Below, one piece after another: positions 17,439-26,328 of a DNA stretch of 64,000 bases (positions within the stretch are counted from its first letter, which is position 1; the number at the start of each line of letters is the position of its first letter). A model generated the notes under the pieces. That model was not told where the DNA came from. It saw only the letters and a program-made list of their open reading frames with translations, and searched no databases. Origin of the DNA: Planctomycetaceae bacterium. GTDB taxonomy: Bacteria; Planctomycetota; Phycisphaerae; Phycisphaerales; SM1A02. The position numbers and the translations under genes are program-made. The stretch is taken from positions 1-64,000 of the forward strand of contig JAIXYQ010000005.1 in NCBI GenBank assembly GCA_027490145.1. The letters are read 5' to 3'.

Positions 17439-19451
17439 ATGACCCAGATCCAGCCCGACCACGCGTCGACCCAGCCCGCCTCGCGTCCTGCCCGCACCGG
17501 ACTCGCTCCGGGGTGGACCATCGATGACAGCGCCGATGCCTACCAGATCCGGCTCTGGGGCAAGGGCTTCTTCGACATCAATCCCTCGGGCAACGTGGTG
17601 GTGCGCCCGGGGCGCACGCCCGGCGCCGAGATCGATCTCTTCGAGGTCGTGCAGGGCATGCGCGAGCGTGGCCTGAAGACCCCGGTGCTCATCCACTTCA
17701 GCGACCTGCTCGAGCGGCGCCTGCGTGACCTGCGCGAGGCGTTCGACGTGGCGATCGCCGAGAACGGCTTCAAGGGCAACTACTGCGGCGTCTACCCCAT
17801 CAAGGTCAACCAGCAGCGCCGCATCGTCGAGGAAGTCCGCAAGTACGGCGTGCCGCTCGGCTTCGGCCTCGAGGTCGGCAGCAAGCCCGAACTGCTCGCG
17901 GTCATGGGCATGACCGCCGACAGCCCCGAACGGCTGATCATCTGCAACGGCTTCAAGGAAGACCGCTACATCGAGTTCGTCACGCTGGCCGCCAAGCTCG
18001 GCCGCAACATCATCCCGGTCATCGAGAACCTCACCGAACTCCACCTGATCGTGTCGCATGCGCAGCGCCTGGGCGTGCGCCCGCAGATCGGCGTGCGCGT
18101 GAACCTGAGCACGCCGGGTGCCGGCCGTTGGCGGCACTCGAGCGGCGCGAAGGCCAAGTTCGGCCTGTCGCTGACCGAAGTGCTCGAGGTCTTCGAGTTC
18201 CTCAAGGCCCGCGGCATGCAGGATTGCCTGCAGCTCCTGCACTGCCACATGGGCAGCCAGATCCACGACATCCGCCAGGTGACGTCGGGCGTGAATGAAC
18301 TCGCCCGCATCTACTCCCAGCTCGTCCGCATGGGTGCGGGCATGAAGTACCTCGACGTCGGCGGTGGCCTTGGCATCGACTACGACGGCAGCCAGACCAG
18401 CTTCGAGTTCTCGATGAACTACACGCTGCCGGAGTACGCGAGCACCGTGGTCTACAAGATCATGTCGGTCTGCGACGAGGAAGGCGTGCCACATCCCACG
18501 ATCGTCACCGAGTCCGGCCGCGCCATGGTCGCGCAGCAGTCGGTGCTGGTCTTCGATGCCCTCGGCGCCAACCGTCCCGACCGCGTGACCGCGCCGGCCA
18601 CGCTCCCCGTGCCGGCCGAGGGCGAGGAGTTGCCGCGGCCGATCACCGAACTCTGGGAGACGTACAAGGCCGTCAGCGAACGACGCCTCGTCGAGCAGTA
18701 TCACGATGCCCTGGAGGCGCGCGACGAGGGAGTCCGGCTCTTCAGCGTGGGTCACCTGAGCCTTGAGCACCGCGCGATGCTGGACCGCCTCTTCTGGGCG
18801 ACCTGCGCCAAGATCCGCGATCGCGTGCGCGAGATGGACACCGACGACGTCCCCGAGGAACTCGACGACATCGAAGGGGACATGTCGGACATCTACTTCT
18901 GCAACCTCTCGATCTTCCAGAGCCTTCCCGACATCTGGGCCATCAAGCAGCTCTTCCCGATCATGCCGATCCACCGGCTGAACGAAAAGCCCACCCGCAA
19001 GGCGACCCTGGCCGACATCACCTGCGACTCGGACGGCAAGATCGATCGCTTCTGCGACGACCACGACGTGAAGAAGTGGGTCGAGCTCCACGATTTCCAG
19101 GAAGGCCAGGATTACTTCATCGGCGTCTTCCTGTGCGGCGCGTACCAGGAGACCCTGGGCGACCTCCACAACCTGTTCGGCGACACGCACGTCGCGCACG
19201 TGCGCCTCGATGACGACGGCGACTGGTGGATCGACGAGGTCGTGCACGGCGACACCGTGCGCGAGGTGCTGAGTTACGTGCAGTACGACGTCAATGACCT
19301 GAGCGCCGCGATCCGTCGCGAGTGCGAGATCGCCGTGCGTGACAAGCGCATGAGCGCCGCCGAGAGCCAGGCGTACATCCGCGCGTACGAGGCGGGCCTG
19401 TCCGGGTACACGTACCTCGAGACGGGTGAGAATCCGGTCTTCAACCACTAG
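17439..19451 (+). CDS. speA: Biosynthetic arginine decarboxylase
   Basis: 670 residues. PLP enzyme converting arginine to agmatine, the entry to polyamine synthesis. The family N-terminus WTIDDSADAYQIRLWGKGFFDIN is followed by the PLP lysine in VYPIKVNQQ (Lys122) and by HCHMGSQ, DVGGGLGIDY and ESGRAMVA of the fold-III alanine-racemase-like decarboxylases. ATG at 17439 gives the usual family length. An in-frame ATG at 17322, overlapping the previous stop, would add 39 low-complexity residues and cannot be excluded. No Shine-Dalgarno sequence is obvious at either. Confidence 0.95.
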   Translation: MTQIQPDHASTQPASRPARTGLAPGWTIDDSADAYQIRLWGKGFFDINPSGNVVVRPGRTPGAEIDLFEVVQGMRERGLKTPVLIHFSDLLERRLRDLREAFDVAIAENGFKGNYCGVYPIKVNQQRRIVEEVRKYGVPLGFGLEVGSKPELLAVMGMTADSPERLIICNGFKEDRYIEFVTLAAKLGRNIIPVIENLTELHLIVSHAQRLGVRPQIGVRVNLSTPGAGRWRHSSGAKAKFGLSLTEVLEVFEFLKARGMQDCLQLLHCHMGSQIHDIRQVTSGVNELARIYSQLVRMGAGMKYLDVGGGLGIDYDGSQTSFEFSMNYTLPEYASTVVYKIMSVCDEEGVPHPTIVTESGRAMVAQQSVLVFDALGANRPDRVTAPATLPVPAEGEELPRPITELWETYKAVSERRLVEQYHDALEARDEGVRLFSVGHLSLEHRAMLDRLFWATCAKIRDRVREMDTDDVPEELDDIEGDMSDIYFCNLSIFQSLPDIWAIKQLFPIMPIHRLNEKPTRKATLADITCDSDGKIDRFCDDHDVKKWVELHDFQEGQDYFIGVFLCGAYQETLGDLHNLFGDTHVAHVRLDDDGDWWIDEVVHGDTVREVLSYVQYDVNDLSAAIRRECEIAVRDKRMSAAESQAYIRAYEAGLSGYTYLETGENPVFNH

Positions 19452-19515
19452 TTGAGTCGGGACGCTCGGGCTCGAACCTGCGGTTCGGATCCTCCGTTCC
19501 GAAGGGTGAGTCGGG

Positions 19516-19669
19516 CGCGAGGGTGCGCTCCGCGCTCGTCCTCTCGCGCCCTCGGGCCCGTGGCTGCGCGGACGCGCTCGCTCCACCAGGTTCCGCTCGC
19601 GCTCTCGTCCGTCGCTCGGCGGGGCTTGCACCCGCCTCCGAACACGCCGTTCGTGCCGCCTTCGCGACT
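19516..19669. repeat. Dispersed inverted repeat, copy B
   Basis: It is the reverse complement of bases 1-154, aligned without indels, with the conserved 30-mer at 19561-19590. The two copies face each other across about 19 kb, so they could support inversion of the intervening segment. Copy B sits directly after speA. Confidence 0.8.
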
Positions 19670-19822
19670 CCCAAAGCCGCGCAGCGCAGGGCCGCTCGGT
19701 CGCTGCGGACGGCGCGTCGCTCACTGGTGACCGCGTGGCAGTGGTGAGCTCTGTTGCGGCCGTCGCGGAAAAGGGGGCGCGGCATGCCGGCGCCCCACAG
19801 GGAGCGACGGGCAAAAACGACA

Positions 19823-19844
19823 GCGGGCCTCCGAGGAGGCCCGC
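19823..19844 (-). terminator. Rho-independent terminator of the PEP-CTERM gene
   Basis: GCGGGCCTCC and GGAGGCCCGC form a perfect ten-base inverted repeat separated by only two bases, so the real loop opens one pair. Read on the minus strand it is followed shortly by TTTTT. It lies 32 bases past the stop of the gene at 19877. Confidence 0.7.
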
Positions 19845-19876
19845 CGTGAGTGTTCCTGAAATCGACGATCCGGCGA

Positions 19877-20482
19877 TCAGCGGCGCCGGCGGCCGCGCGA
19901 GCCGAGACCGGCCACCGCCAGCAAGGCAAGGCTGCCGGGGGCGGGCACGACGGTGAAGTACAGGTTGTCGACGGTGGCGTACACAGCGCCCGAGCCCGTC
20001 GCGGTCGTCTGGATCGACATGCTGGCGATCGCGGCACCCGTCGAGTAGAAGCCGACGAAGTCCAAAGCCGTGGTGGCGTAGTTCACGTACGAGCTGCCGT
20101 CGGCCAAGGTCACTTGGATGATGCAGGGCACCACGTTGAAACTGATGTCGGTCCCGAAGATGTTGCCGCCCACGCCCTGCACGCCGGGGCTGAAGGTGAA
20201 GTCGAGCGTCTCGGGGTTGTTCGTGCTGAAGAGGCCGCCCTGGGCGTAGATGCCGCTTGCGGCCGAGCCGGTCCAGTTGACGCCGCTGACCGAGCCGCTG
20301 TAGGAGCCGGCGTAGAAGCCGTCGGTCACGCCGCTGAAGGTTTCGGTGGCCACTTGCCAACCACTGCCGGTCACGAACTGGTTCCAGAGCGTCTGGTTGC
20401 CGAACGTGATGAAGGCGGCTTGGGCCGACGACACGATCGCGGAGCACGCGACGACGGAAGCGAGAGCGTTGAGGTGATGCAT
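19877..20482 (-). CDS. PEP-CTERM-type exported protein
   Basis: 201 residues. Signal peptide MHHLNALASVVACSAIVSSAQA, a beta-rich extracellular domain (FSGVTDGFYAGSYSGSVSG, YATVDNLYF), and a C-terminal sorting signal VPAPGSLALLAVAGL followed by RGRRRR. That tail is the planctomycete form of the PEP-CTERM signal (PAPG in place of PEP), recognised by exosortase and cleaved on export. Start chosen at 20482 because GGAG lies six bases before ATG and a good signal peptide begins there. No exosortase gene is in this window. Confidence 0.88.
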   Translation of the reverse strand: MHHLNALASVVACSAIVSSAQAAFITFGNQTLWNQFVTGSGWQVATETFSGVTDGFYAGSYSGSVSGVNWTGSAASGIYAQGGLFSTNNPETLDFTFSPGVQGVGGNIFGTDISFNVVPCIIQVTLADGSSYVNYATTALDFVGFYSTGAAIASMSIQTTATGSGAVYATVDNLYFTVVPAPGSLALLAVAGLGSRGRRRR

Positions 20483-20799
20483 GATGGACTCCGGGGAACA
20501 GGACCTTGCAGTGGAATCCAGCCCAACAGCACAGCCGGGTAACGATCCCTTGTCCACCCCTCGCAGCAACGGACGATGCCGTTGCGATCCGCTGGGCCAC
20601 TCGGCCCACGTTCTCCGCACATCCCGGGGAAGCCAACGGAGTCTAGCCTTGTCCGACGGCATCCGATAGTCCGCAGCATGGAAAGTCGTGCCATTCATGG
20701 GAATTGAACAGGGCTCCGTGGCGACCGATGGTCGGCCCCGCGAAACCGCCGCTGCCTGCAGCCCGCGGGGAACGGTGCAAGTCCTTTTTCTGAATGGAC
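20483..20799. other. Intergenic region upstream of the PEP-CTERM gene
   Basis: 317 bases between the PEP-CTERM start and the kdsD stop. It must hold the PEP-CTERM promoter, but I cannot pick one hexamer confidently. A small inverted repeat AAGTCC/GGACTT at 20779-20801 borders kdsD. Its minus-strand loop is A-rich and no U tract follows, so it is not a convincing terminator. Confidence 0.5.
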
Positions 20800-21798
20800 T
20801 TACTCGCTGATCACCCGAAGGGCGATCAGGTCCTGCACGTCCACCAGGCCAGCCGGCCGGCCGAGTCCATCCACCACGGGGATCTCGTCGATCCGACGCT
20901 CCCGGACCAGCCGAACGGCATCCCGGACGAGCGAGGTGATCGGCAGCGAGCGGGGGTGCCGCGTCATGACGGACCCGATCGGAAGCGAGAGCGTTTCGGC
21001 ACCGCGCTCGTGCAGCAGTCGTCGCAGATCGCCGTCGGTGAAGATCCCCGCCAGGGTGCCGGCGGCGTCGACCACCAGCACCGCACCGGCGCGCCGGCCG
21101 CTGGTGCCCTGCGCAAGGGATGCTCCGACGGTCGTCGATTCATCCACGCACAGCAGGTTCTCGCCGACCTTGAATCGCAGCACTTCCGCCACAGGGCGCA
21201 ATCCCGCGCCCAGCATGCCGCCGGGATGGTGCTTGTGGAAGTCATCCGCGGTGAAGTTTCGGCGGCGGGAGAGCGCGAGCGCCAGGGCGTCACCGACGGC
21301 GAGCATCGCCGTCGTGCTGGCGGTGGGTGCGAGATCGTGCGGGCAGGCCTCGGCAAGATCGCCGAGCTCGATGTGCGCGTCGCACAACCGGCCCAGGCTG
21401 CTGTCATCGGACTTGGAGATGCCCACCAGGCGGATGCCATCGGCCTTCAGGATGAGCGCCAGATCGACGACTTCCGCGGTCTCGCCACTGAAGGACAGCA
21501 GCATGACGACGTCGCCGGGACGGATCCTGCCCAGGTCGCCGTGCACGGCCTCGGAGGGGTGCACCACGTGCGACGGTTGGCCCAGGCTGCTGAGCGTGGC
21601 GGCGATCTTGGCCCCGATCAAGCCGCTCTTGCCCATGCCGCTCACGACGACGTGGCCTCGGCATGCCTCCAGGAGATCCAGTGCCGCACTCCAACTCGAT
21701 CGCTCGTTGCCGAGCGCCGCCTTGCGCAGCGACTCGAGCGCCTGCACTTCGGCGGCGAGGGCGCTGGCAATGAAGTCCGCTTCGTCCATCCCTGGCAT
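20800..21798 (-). CDS. kdsD: Arabinose-5-phosphate isomerase (KdsD/KpsF type)
   Basis: 332 residues. An SIS domain (VVVSGMGKSGLIGAKIAATL, LLSFSGETAEV, ISKSDDSSLG, LAPTASTTAMLAVGDALA) is followed by two CBS domains. This is the standard layout of the isomerase that converts ribulose-5-phosphate to arabinose-5-phosphate for Kdo synthesis. It implies LPS-like outer-membrane lipid. ATG at 21798 is six bases after TACCCT. A second ATG nine bases further in is possible. It diverges from scpA with 57 bases between them. Confidence 0.93.
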   Translation of the reverse strand: MPGMDEADFIASALAAEVQALESLRKAALGNERSSWSAALDLLEACRGHVVVSGMGKSGLIGAKIAATLSSLGQPSHVVHPSEAVHGDLGRIRPGDVVMLLSFSGETAEVVDLALILKADGIRLVGISKSDDSSLGRLCDAHIELGDLAEACPHDLAPTASTTAMLAVGDALALALSRRRNFTADDFHKHHPGGMLGAGLRPVAEVLRFKVGENLLCVDESTTVGASLAQGTSGRRAGAVLVVDAAGTLAGIFTDGDLRRLLHERGAETLSLPIGSVMTRHPRSLPITSLVRDAVRLVRERRIDEIPVVDGLGRPAGLVDVQDLIALRVISE

Positions 21799-21804
21799 GG
21801 TGGC

Positions 21805-21810
21805 AGGGTA
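21805..21810 (-). promoter_or_regulatory. -10 hexamer TACCCT, leaderless promoter of kdsD
   Basis: TACCCT on the minus strand, six bases before the kdsD ATG. No Shine-Dalgarno sequence. Confidence 0.6.
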
Positions 21811-21842
21811 CCTCGCGCCTTCGTCGGCGGGCGATCCTGCGC

Positions 21843-21848
21843 TACCCT
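21843..21848 (+). promoter_or_regulatory. -10 hexamer TACCCT, leaderless promoter of scpA
   Basis: TACCCT ends seven bases before the scpA ATG. The divergent kdsD gene uses the identical hexamer, 32 bases away. Confidence 0.6.
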
Positions 21849-21855
21849 TGCGCCC

Positions 21856-22683
21856 ATGCCTCTTCAGGACGATTACGAGGTCCGGCTGGACGCCTTCCAA
21901 GGTCCCATGGACCTGCTGCTGTACCTGATCCGCCGCGCGGAGGTCGACATCAACGACATCCCGGTCGCGCAGATCGCCAACCAGTACTTCGCGTTCCTCC
22001 GGCAACTCAGCCAGGTCGACATCGACCTCGCAGGCGAGTTCCTCGTGATGGCGGCGACGCTGGTCGAGATCAAGAGCCGGACGCTCGCCCCGCGCGAGAC
22101 GAAGGAGGGCGATGAGGCCGCTGCCGACGGCTTGGACCCGACCGATCCGCGCTTCGAGCTCGTGCAGCAGCTCGTGGCGTACCAACGGTTCCGCACGGCG
22201 GCGGACACGCTCGACCGCCTGCGTCGCGACTTCGCCAAGCGTCATGCGATCGGCGGGGTCGGCGCCGGAGCCCTGCCGCAGGATGCCGACGATGCCATCG
22301 AGCTGGAGGATGCGCACATCCTCGATCTCTTCGGGGCGTTCGAGCGCATCATGCAGTCGGTCGACGTGTCGCGCCTGGGTGACCACAAGGTCGAGTACGA
22401 CGACACGCCGATCGGCCTTCACCAGGACGACATCGTCGATCGCCTCGAGCGCTCCGGGACCCGGTCCCTGACGATTCAGGAGATCTTCCGCGGCCGCTCA
22501 CGGGGCGAGGCCATCGGGCTCTTCCTGGCGTTGCTGGAGTTGGCGCGCAACCAACGCGTGAGCGTGAAGCAGGAGCGCGCGGACGACGAGATCGAGATCG
22601 AACTGGCTGCCGCGCCCGCGGAGTCCGCCGCGCCGGCCGGCCAGGCGGCCATGGATCAGGCCGCCGCACCGACGCAGGGCTGA
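21856..22683 (+). CDS. scpA: Segregation and condensation protein A
   Basis: 275 residues. Kleisin subunit that bridges the SMC heads in the bacterial condensin. The N-terminus has the family pattern FQGPMDLLLYLIRRAEVDINDIPVAQIANQY, then DLAGEFLVMAATLVEIKSR, and a C-terminal winged helix (SFLALLEL-type segment GLFLALLELARNQRVSVKQ). The tail after it is Ala/Pro-rich. scpB usually follows scpA, but here the next gene is dacB on the other strand, so ScpB must be encoded elsewhere. Confidence 0.94.
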   Translation: MPLQDDYEVRLDAFQGPMDLLLYLIRRAEVDINDIPVAQIANQYFAFLRQLSQVDIDLAGEFLVMAATLVEIKSRTLAPRETKEGDEAAADGLDPTDPRFELVQQLVAYQRFRTAADTLDRLRRDFAKRHAIGGVGAGALPQDADDAIELEDAHILDLFGAFERIMQSVDVSRLGDHKVEYDDTPIGLHQDDIVDRLERSGTRSLTIQEIFRGRSRGEAIGLFLALLELARNQRVSVKQERADDEIEIELAAAPAESAAPAGQAAMDQAAAPTQG

Positions 22684-22711
22684 CGCTGCAGCGCCGCTCG
22701 CGCTGCGGGGC

Positions 22712-24292
22712 TCAACGCGCCGGCTGCCGGGCGAGGATCGCCGCCACAGCGTCCTGAAGGTCCTTCGCCTTGCCGACCTCGCCCTCCTTGAGGTCGTTGC
22801 AGAGCACGCTCATGGCGAAGCGTCGGCCGTTCGCGCAGATCACGTACCCCGACAGGCAGCTCGTGCCGGCGATGTAGCCGGTCTTGCACCAGACCCGGGC
22901 GAGCGAGTCGGGGATCCCATCCATGCGCTTCTTGAGCGTGCCGCTGCTGCCGCCCTCGGCGAAGCTCCGCAGGTAGGCATCGAAGTCCGGCAGCATGCGC
23001 GGCATGGCGAGCAGCCAGCGTGCCATGCCCAGCGCGGTGATGCGGTTCTCCTTGCTCATGCCGCTGCCGTCGCGGATCGCGAAGGACTCGACCTCGCTCC
23101 CGATCGCGGCGCGCAGCGTCGTGCGCATGAGGTCCTGGCCATCGGCCCATGAACCGGGGCGTCCGGTCGCCTTGGCCGCCGCGCGCTTGAGCAGGGCCTC
23201 GGCGTAGAGGTTCTCGCTGTCGGTGTTGGCGCGCGTGACCACGCTCGAGAGCGGCGTGGTCAGCGTCGGGCCCACGGACGTGCCGGTGGCTGCCGCATCC
23301 TGTGCGGTGGCGATGCGGACCGAGCCGACGTCGATGCCGTTGGTGCGCAGTCGCGAGGCCAGCAGGTTGCCCAGGAAGAGCGGGGGATCCTGCATGGTGA
23401 CGATGTACGGCCCGTCAGCCTTGGCGACGTTCCCCTTGATCGCGTACGCATCCGTGCCCTGCGCGCGGGCGATGCCCGCCGACTGCTTCACGCCCTTGCC
23501 CTGCCGGGCGGTGGCATCGTTCACGACCGTGAGCCAGGGGGCTGCGGGTTGCGTACGCCACGCCACCTTGCCATCCTTCGGCGTGAGCCAGAACCGCAGC
23601 GAATTGAAGTGGAAGTTGATGCCCCAGCAGGCGACGCAGTAGGTCGCATCGAGCTGGTCGCGCGGCCAGTCCGGGTGCGGTCCCTCGCGCGCGAAGATGC
23701 GGTCATCGACGACGATCTCCCTGATGCGGGGAAGGCGCAGGCGTTCGACGGCACGCGCCCACTGGTCGACGAGCTGTTCCGGCGTGAGCCCGGTGTGCAT
23801 GGTGCCCTGCGCGTCCTTCCAGACGGTGCCCGACAGCAGTTCGGGATCACCGAGCGATGGATCTCCGTCGCCCACGATCGTCAGGCGGTCGCCCTGCAGC
23901 AGGAGCTTGGTGCCGAACGAGAATCCCTCGCCGAGCACCATCATCGCCAGACCCGTGGTGATGGCCTTCTGGTTGCTGGCCGGACGCATCGGTCGCGCTC
24001 CGCCCAGGTCGACGATCACCGCATCGCGGTCCACGTCACCCACCACGGCCGTGACGCGTGATCCCAGGCCGCTCTTGGCGATCGCCGCGCGGATCTGCTC
24101 CGTGACCGGAGCGTCGATGGAGACGGTGGTGGCCGCCGCTGACTGGGTCTTGGTGGCGACGGTGGGTGCTTGCGACGTCGCGGGTGCGCGCGCGCTGGCT
24201 CGATGGCTGGCAGACACGAGCAGGGCCGCGGAGGCGCCGGTGAGCGCCAGGACCGCGACCGTCGCCCATCCGTGGCGAAGGTCAAACGTCAT
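22712..24292 (-). CDS. dacB: D-alanyl-D-alanine carboxypeptidase/endopeptidase, PBP4 (S13) family
   Basis: 526 residues. Exported (hydrophobic segment at about 8-28), with all three penicillin-binding signatures: SxxK as SNQK (Ser106, Lys109), SxN as SEN in DSENLYAE, and KTG in CKTGYIAG. It trims or opens peptidoglycan cross-links in the periplasm. Length fits PBP4. The Ala/Thr-rich stretch after the membrane segment is a linker. Finding this enzyme argues that the organism makes peptidoglycan. ATG at 24292 lies eight bases after TACACT. Confidence 0.92.
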   Translation of the reverse strand: MTFDLRHGWATVAVLALTGASAALLVSASHRASARAPATSQAPTVATKTQSAAATTVSIDAPVTEQIRAAIAKSGLGSRVTAVVGDVDRDAVIVDLGGARPMRPASNQKAITTGLAMMVLGEGFSFGTKLLLQGDRLTIVGDGDPSLGDPELLSGTVWKDAQGTMHTGLTPEQLVDQWARAVERLRLPRIREIVVDDRIFAREGPHPDWPRDQLDATYCVACWGINFHFNSLRFWLTPKDGKVAWRTQPAAPWLTVVNDATARQGKGVKQSAGIARAQGTDAYAIKGNVAKADGPYIVTMQDPPLFLGNLLASRLRTNGIDVGSVRIATAQDAAATGTSVGPTLTTPLSSVVTRANTDSENLYAEALLKRAAAKATGRPGSWADGQDLMRTTLRAAIGSEVESFAIRDGSGMSKENRITALGMARWLLAMPRMLPDFDAYLRSFAEGGSSGTLKKRMDGIPDSLARVWCKTGYIAGTSCLSGYVICANGRRFAMSVLCNDLKEGEVGKAKDLQDAVAAILARQPAR

Positions 24293-24300
24293 GGACGCGG

Positions 24301-24306
24301 AGTGTA
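24301..24306 (-). promoter_or_regulatory. -10 hexamer TACACT, near-leaderless promoter of dacB
   Basis: TACACT in the context CTCCGTACACTCCG, eight bases before the dacB ATG. Transcripts would start within a base or two of the start codon. Confidence 0.6.
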
Positions 24307-24328
24307 CGGAGCCGCCGCGCAAAAGCGA

Positions 24329-24356
24329 GACGAGGCGCCCCGAAGGACGCCTCGTC
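24329..24356 (-). terminator. Rho-independent terminator after tsf
   Basis: GACGAGGCG and CGCCTCGTC form a nine-pair stem. On the minus strand the stem is followed by TCGC and TTTT. It lies 45 bases past the tsf stop and just before the dacB promoter. Confidence 0.75.
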
Positions 24357-24401
24357 ATGGCTCCGGCCTGCGCCGGAGCGATCAGGGCGGGACGGCCCGG
24401 C

Positions 24402-25208
24402 TCAACTGCCACCGACGACCATGCGACGGAAGCCCGTCAGCGTGGTGCCCGCGGGCAGCAGGTCCTTGATCTTCTTCTTCTCGTCGAAGACGAACGCCTG
24501 GCCGAGGAGCGTGACTTCCTCGAACCACTTGCGCATCTTGCCTTCGGCCATCTTCTCGGCGATCTGGGCCGGCTTGCCGCTGGCGGTCGCTTCGGCGGTG
24601 GCCTCGGCGCGCTTCTGGGCGAGCTGGTCGGCGGGCAGGCCGGTCTCGTCGATCGACTGCGGGGTCACCGGCGAGGCGACGATGTGCTGGCAGATCGCCG
24701 CACCGGTCTCCGCGTCGAGCGTGCCGGTGAACTCGAGGATCGCGCCCTGCTTGTGATCGTGGTGCAGGTAGTGGGCGTACGACTTGCCCGACATGACCTC
24801 GCCCCGTGCGAACTGCACGTTCTCACCGGTCTTCAGACGGACATCGTCCACGCGCGCGGTGATCGCCGCGGTGGCGTTGACGGTGCCGGCGGCGGCCTCG
24901 AGCGCCATCGCCGCGACATCCGCCGCCATGGCGCGGAACTCCGCGTTCTTGGCGGTGAAGTCGGTCTCGCTGCGGATCTCGACGATGGCGATCTTGCCGT
25001 GGCCTGCGGCGATGGCAAGGCAGCCTTCGCCGGCGGGGCGGTCGGTGCGGCCGTCCATCTTGTCCTTCATGCGCTCGCGCAGGAGCTTCTCGGCGGCATC
25101 GAAGTCGCCGTTGGCCTCGACGAGGGCATCCTTGCAGGCGCCCATGCCGAGTCCGGTCTTCTGGCGCAGCTTCATCACGGTCTTGGGATCGATTGCGGCG
25201 GTGCTCAT
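24402..25208 (-). CDS. tsf: Elongation factor Ts
   Basis: 268 residues. Nucleotide-exchange factor for EF-Tu. The N-terminal UBA-like domain (VMKLRQKTGLGMGACKDALVEANGDFDAAEKLLRE) and the TDF motif (SETDFTAKN) are clear, and the core and C-terminal subdomains follow. It is co-transcribed with rpsB, 33 bases downstream, the usual bacterial order rpsB-tsf. Confidence 0.96.
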   Translation of the reverse strand: MSTAAIDPKTVMKLRQKTGLGMGACKDALVEANGDFDAAEKLLRERMKDKMDGRTDRPAGEGCLAIAAGHGKIAIVEIRSETDFTAKNAEFRAMAADVAAMALEAAAGTVNATAAITARVDDVRLKTGENVQFARGEVMSGKSYAHYLHHDHKQGAILEFTGTLDAETGAAICQHIVASPVTPQSIDETGLPADQLAQKRAEATAEATASGKPAQIAEKMAEGKMRKWFEEVTLLGQAFVFDEKKKIKDLLPAGTTLTGFRRMVVGGS

Positions 25209-25241
25209 GGTGGTGCTCCGTTGGTGTGCTGGTGCGGGTGA

Positions 25242-26063
25242 TCAGGCGCCGGCGGCGGGGCTGGCGGCAGCGCCCTGGCCATCGTCCATGCGGAATCGGC
25301 TGCGTGCGCTGCGGCGGCGCGGGGCCTGGGCATCACCGTCGCCGGCGGGCGCGTCGCCCTCGGCGGAGGCGGGAGCCGAGGTCCGGTTGCCCTTGCCTTC
25401 GGTGGCGGCGGCGCAGAGCTCGCGGACGACGATGTCGATCGAGCGCATGCTGTCGTCGTTGCCGGGGATCGGGATGTCGGCCATGTCCGGGTTGCCGTCG
25501 GTGTCGATCAGGCAGATCGTCGGGATGCCGAGGTTCTTGGCTTCGCGCAGCGCGTTCATCTCGCGCTGGGTGTCGATCACGACGAGCGCGCCGGGCAGGC
25601 GGGTCATCGAGCGGAGGCCGTTGAGGTTGCGGTAGATCTTCTTGTGCTCGCGGGCGAGCTGCGACTCCATCTTCTTGGAGTAGTTCTTGATCTCGCCGGT
25701 CTCGACCAGGCGCTCGAGCTCCTCGAGTCGCTTCAGGCGCTCGCGGACGGTGCGGAAGTTGGTCAGGGTGCCACCGAGCCAGCGCTCGGTCACGTAGGGC
25801 ATGCCGGAGGCGCCGCAGTGGGTCTCGACGGCCGCGCGGGCCTGGCGCTTGGTGCCGACGAAGACGACGTCCTTGTTCTCCGACACGCACTTCGCGATGA
25901 ACTTCTTCGCGAGCAGGATCCCCTTGATGGTCTCCTTGATGTCGATGATGTGGATCTGGTTCTTGGTCCCGTGGATGAACGGGCCCATCTTCGGGTTCCA
26001 GTTGCTGCGGCGCTGGCCGAAGTGGATGCCGGCTTCGATGAGTTCGTTGACGAGCGATGACAT
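25242..26063 (-). CDS. rpsB: 30S ribosomal protein S2
   Basis: 273 residues. Starts MSSLVNELIEAGIHFG and has the family segments RRSNWNPKMGPFI, GTKRQA and VVIDTQREMNALREA. About 40 residues of Ala/Arg-rich tail follow the normal S2 core (APRRRSARSRFRM). The start at 26063 has AAGGA eight bases upstream, an ordinary leadered start in contrast to its neighbours. The open frame upstream to 26348 is not part of the gene. Confidence 0.96.
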   Translation of the reverse strand: MSSLVNELIEAGIHFGQRRSNWNPKMGPFIHGTKNQIHIIDIKETIKGILLAKKFIAKCVSENKDVVFVGTKRQARAAVETHCGASGMPYVTERWLGGTLTNFRTVRERLKRLEELERLVETGEIKNYSKKMESQLAREHKKIYRNLNGLRSMTRLPGALVVIDTQREMNALREAKNLGIPTICLIDTDGNPDMADIPIPGNDDSMRSIDIVVRELCAAATEGKGNRTSAPASAEGDAPAGDGDAQAPRRRSARSRFRMDDGQGAAASPAAGA

Positions 26064-26314
26064 GGTCGATTCCTTCTTGAACAGCGACACCGACGGCCTG
26101 GCGCGATGGTCGCCCTGCCGCCACGAGGGCGCTTCAGGGTTGGGCGGGATGCCCTTCGGACGGTGAGTTCGCCGCGCGCCCATCGTGCGCACCGCGCTGC
26201 CGCGTGCAGGGGAGGACGCGTGTCCGCCGGCCGCTCGGGGCAGACGGGCAAGGCTACCGGGACCGGCGTGCGGCGGCAAGCATCGCCATGCCGGATTATC
26301 GCCGCAGTGGCCGA

Positions 26315-26320
26315 TAGGAT
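26315..26320 (+). promoter_or_regulatory. -10 hexamer TAGGAT, near-leaderless promoter of the phosphohexomutase gene
   Basis: TAGGAT ends eight bases before the ATG at 26329. No Shine-Dalgarno sequence intervenes. Confidence 0.5.
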
Positions 26321-26328
26321 CCGCCGCC

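Larger units (their letters stand above)
19452..19876. other. Intergenic region with repeat copy B and a terminator
   Basis: This 425-base gap between speA and the PEP-CTERM gene contains the inverted repeat copy B (19516-19669) and a GC-rich hairpin terminator (19823-19844). The remaining bases show no credible coding region, although several short frames run through the repeat. Confidence 0.7.

Noticed and set aside
19459-19500. tRNA-like string (GGTTCGAGCCC on the minus strand) after speA
   Set aside because: The bases flanking the apparent T-loop do not pair, and no acceptor, D or anticodon stems can be formed around it.
20779-20801. Inverted repeat AAGTCC/GGACTT next to the kdsD stop as a terminator
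   Set aside because: The stem is only six pairs and no U tract follows on the kdsD strand; the T run is on the opposite strand within the loop.
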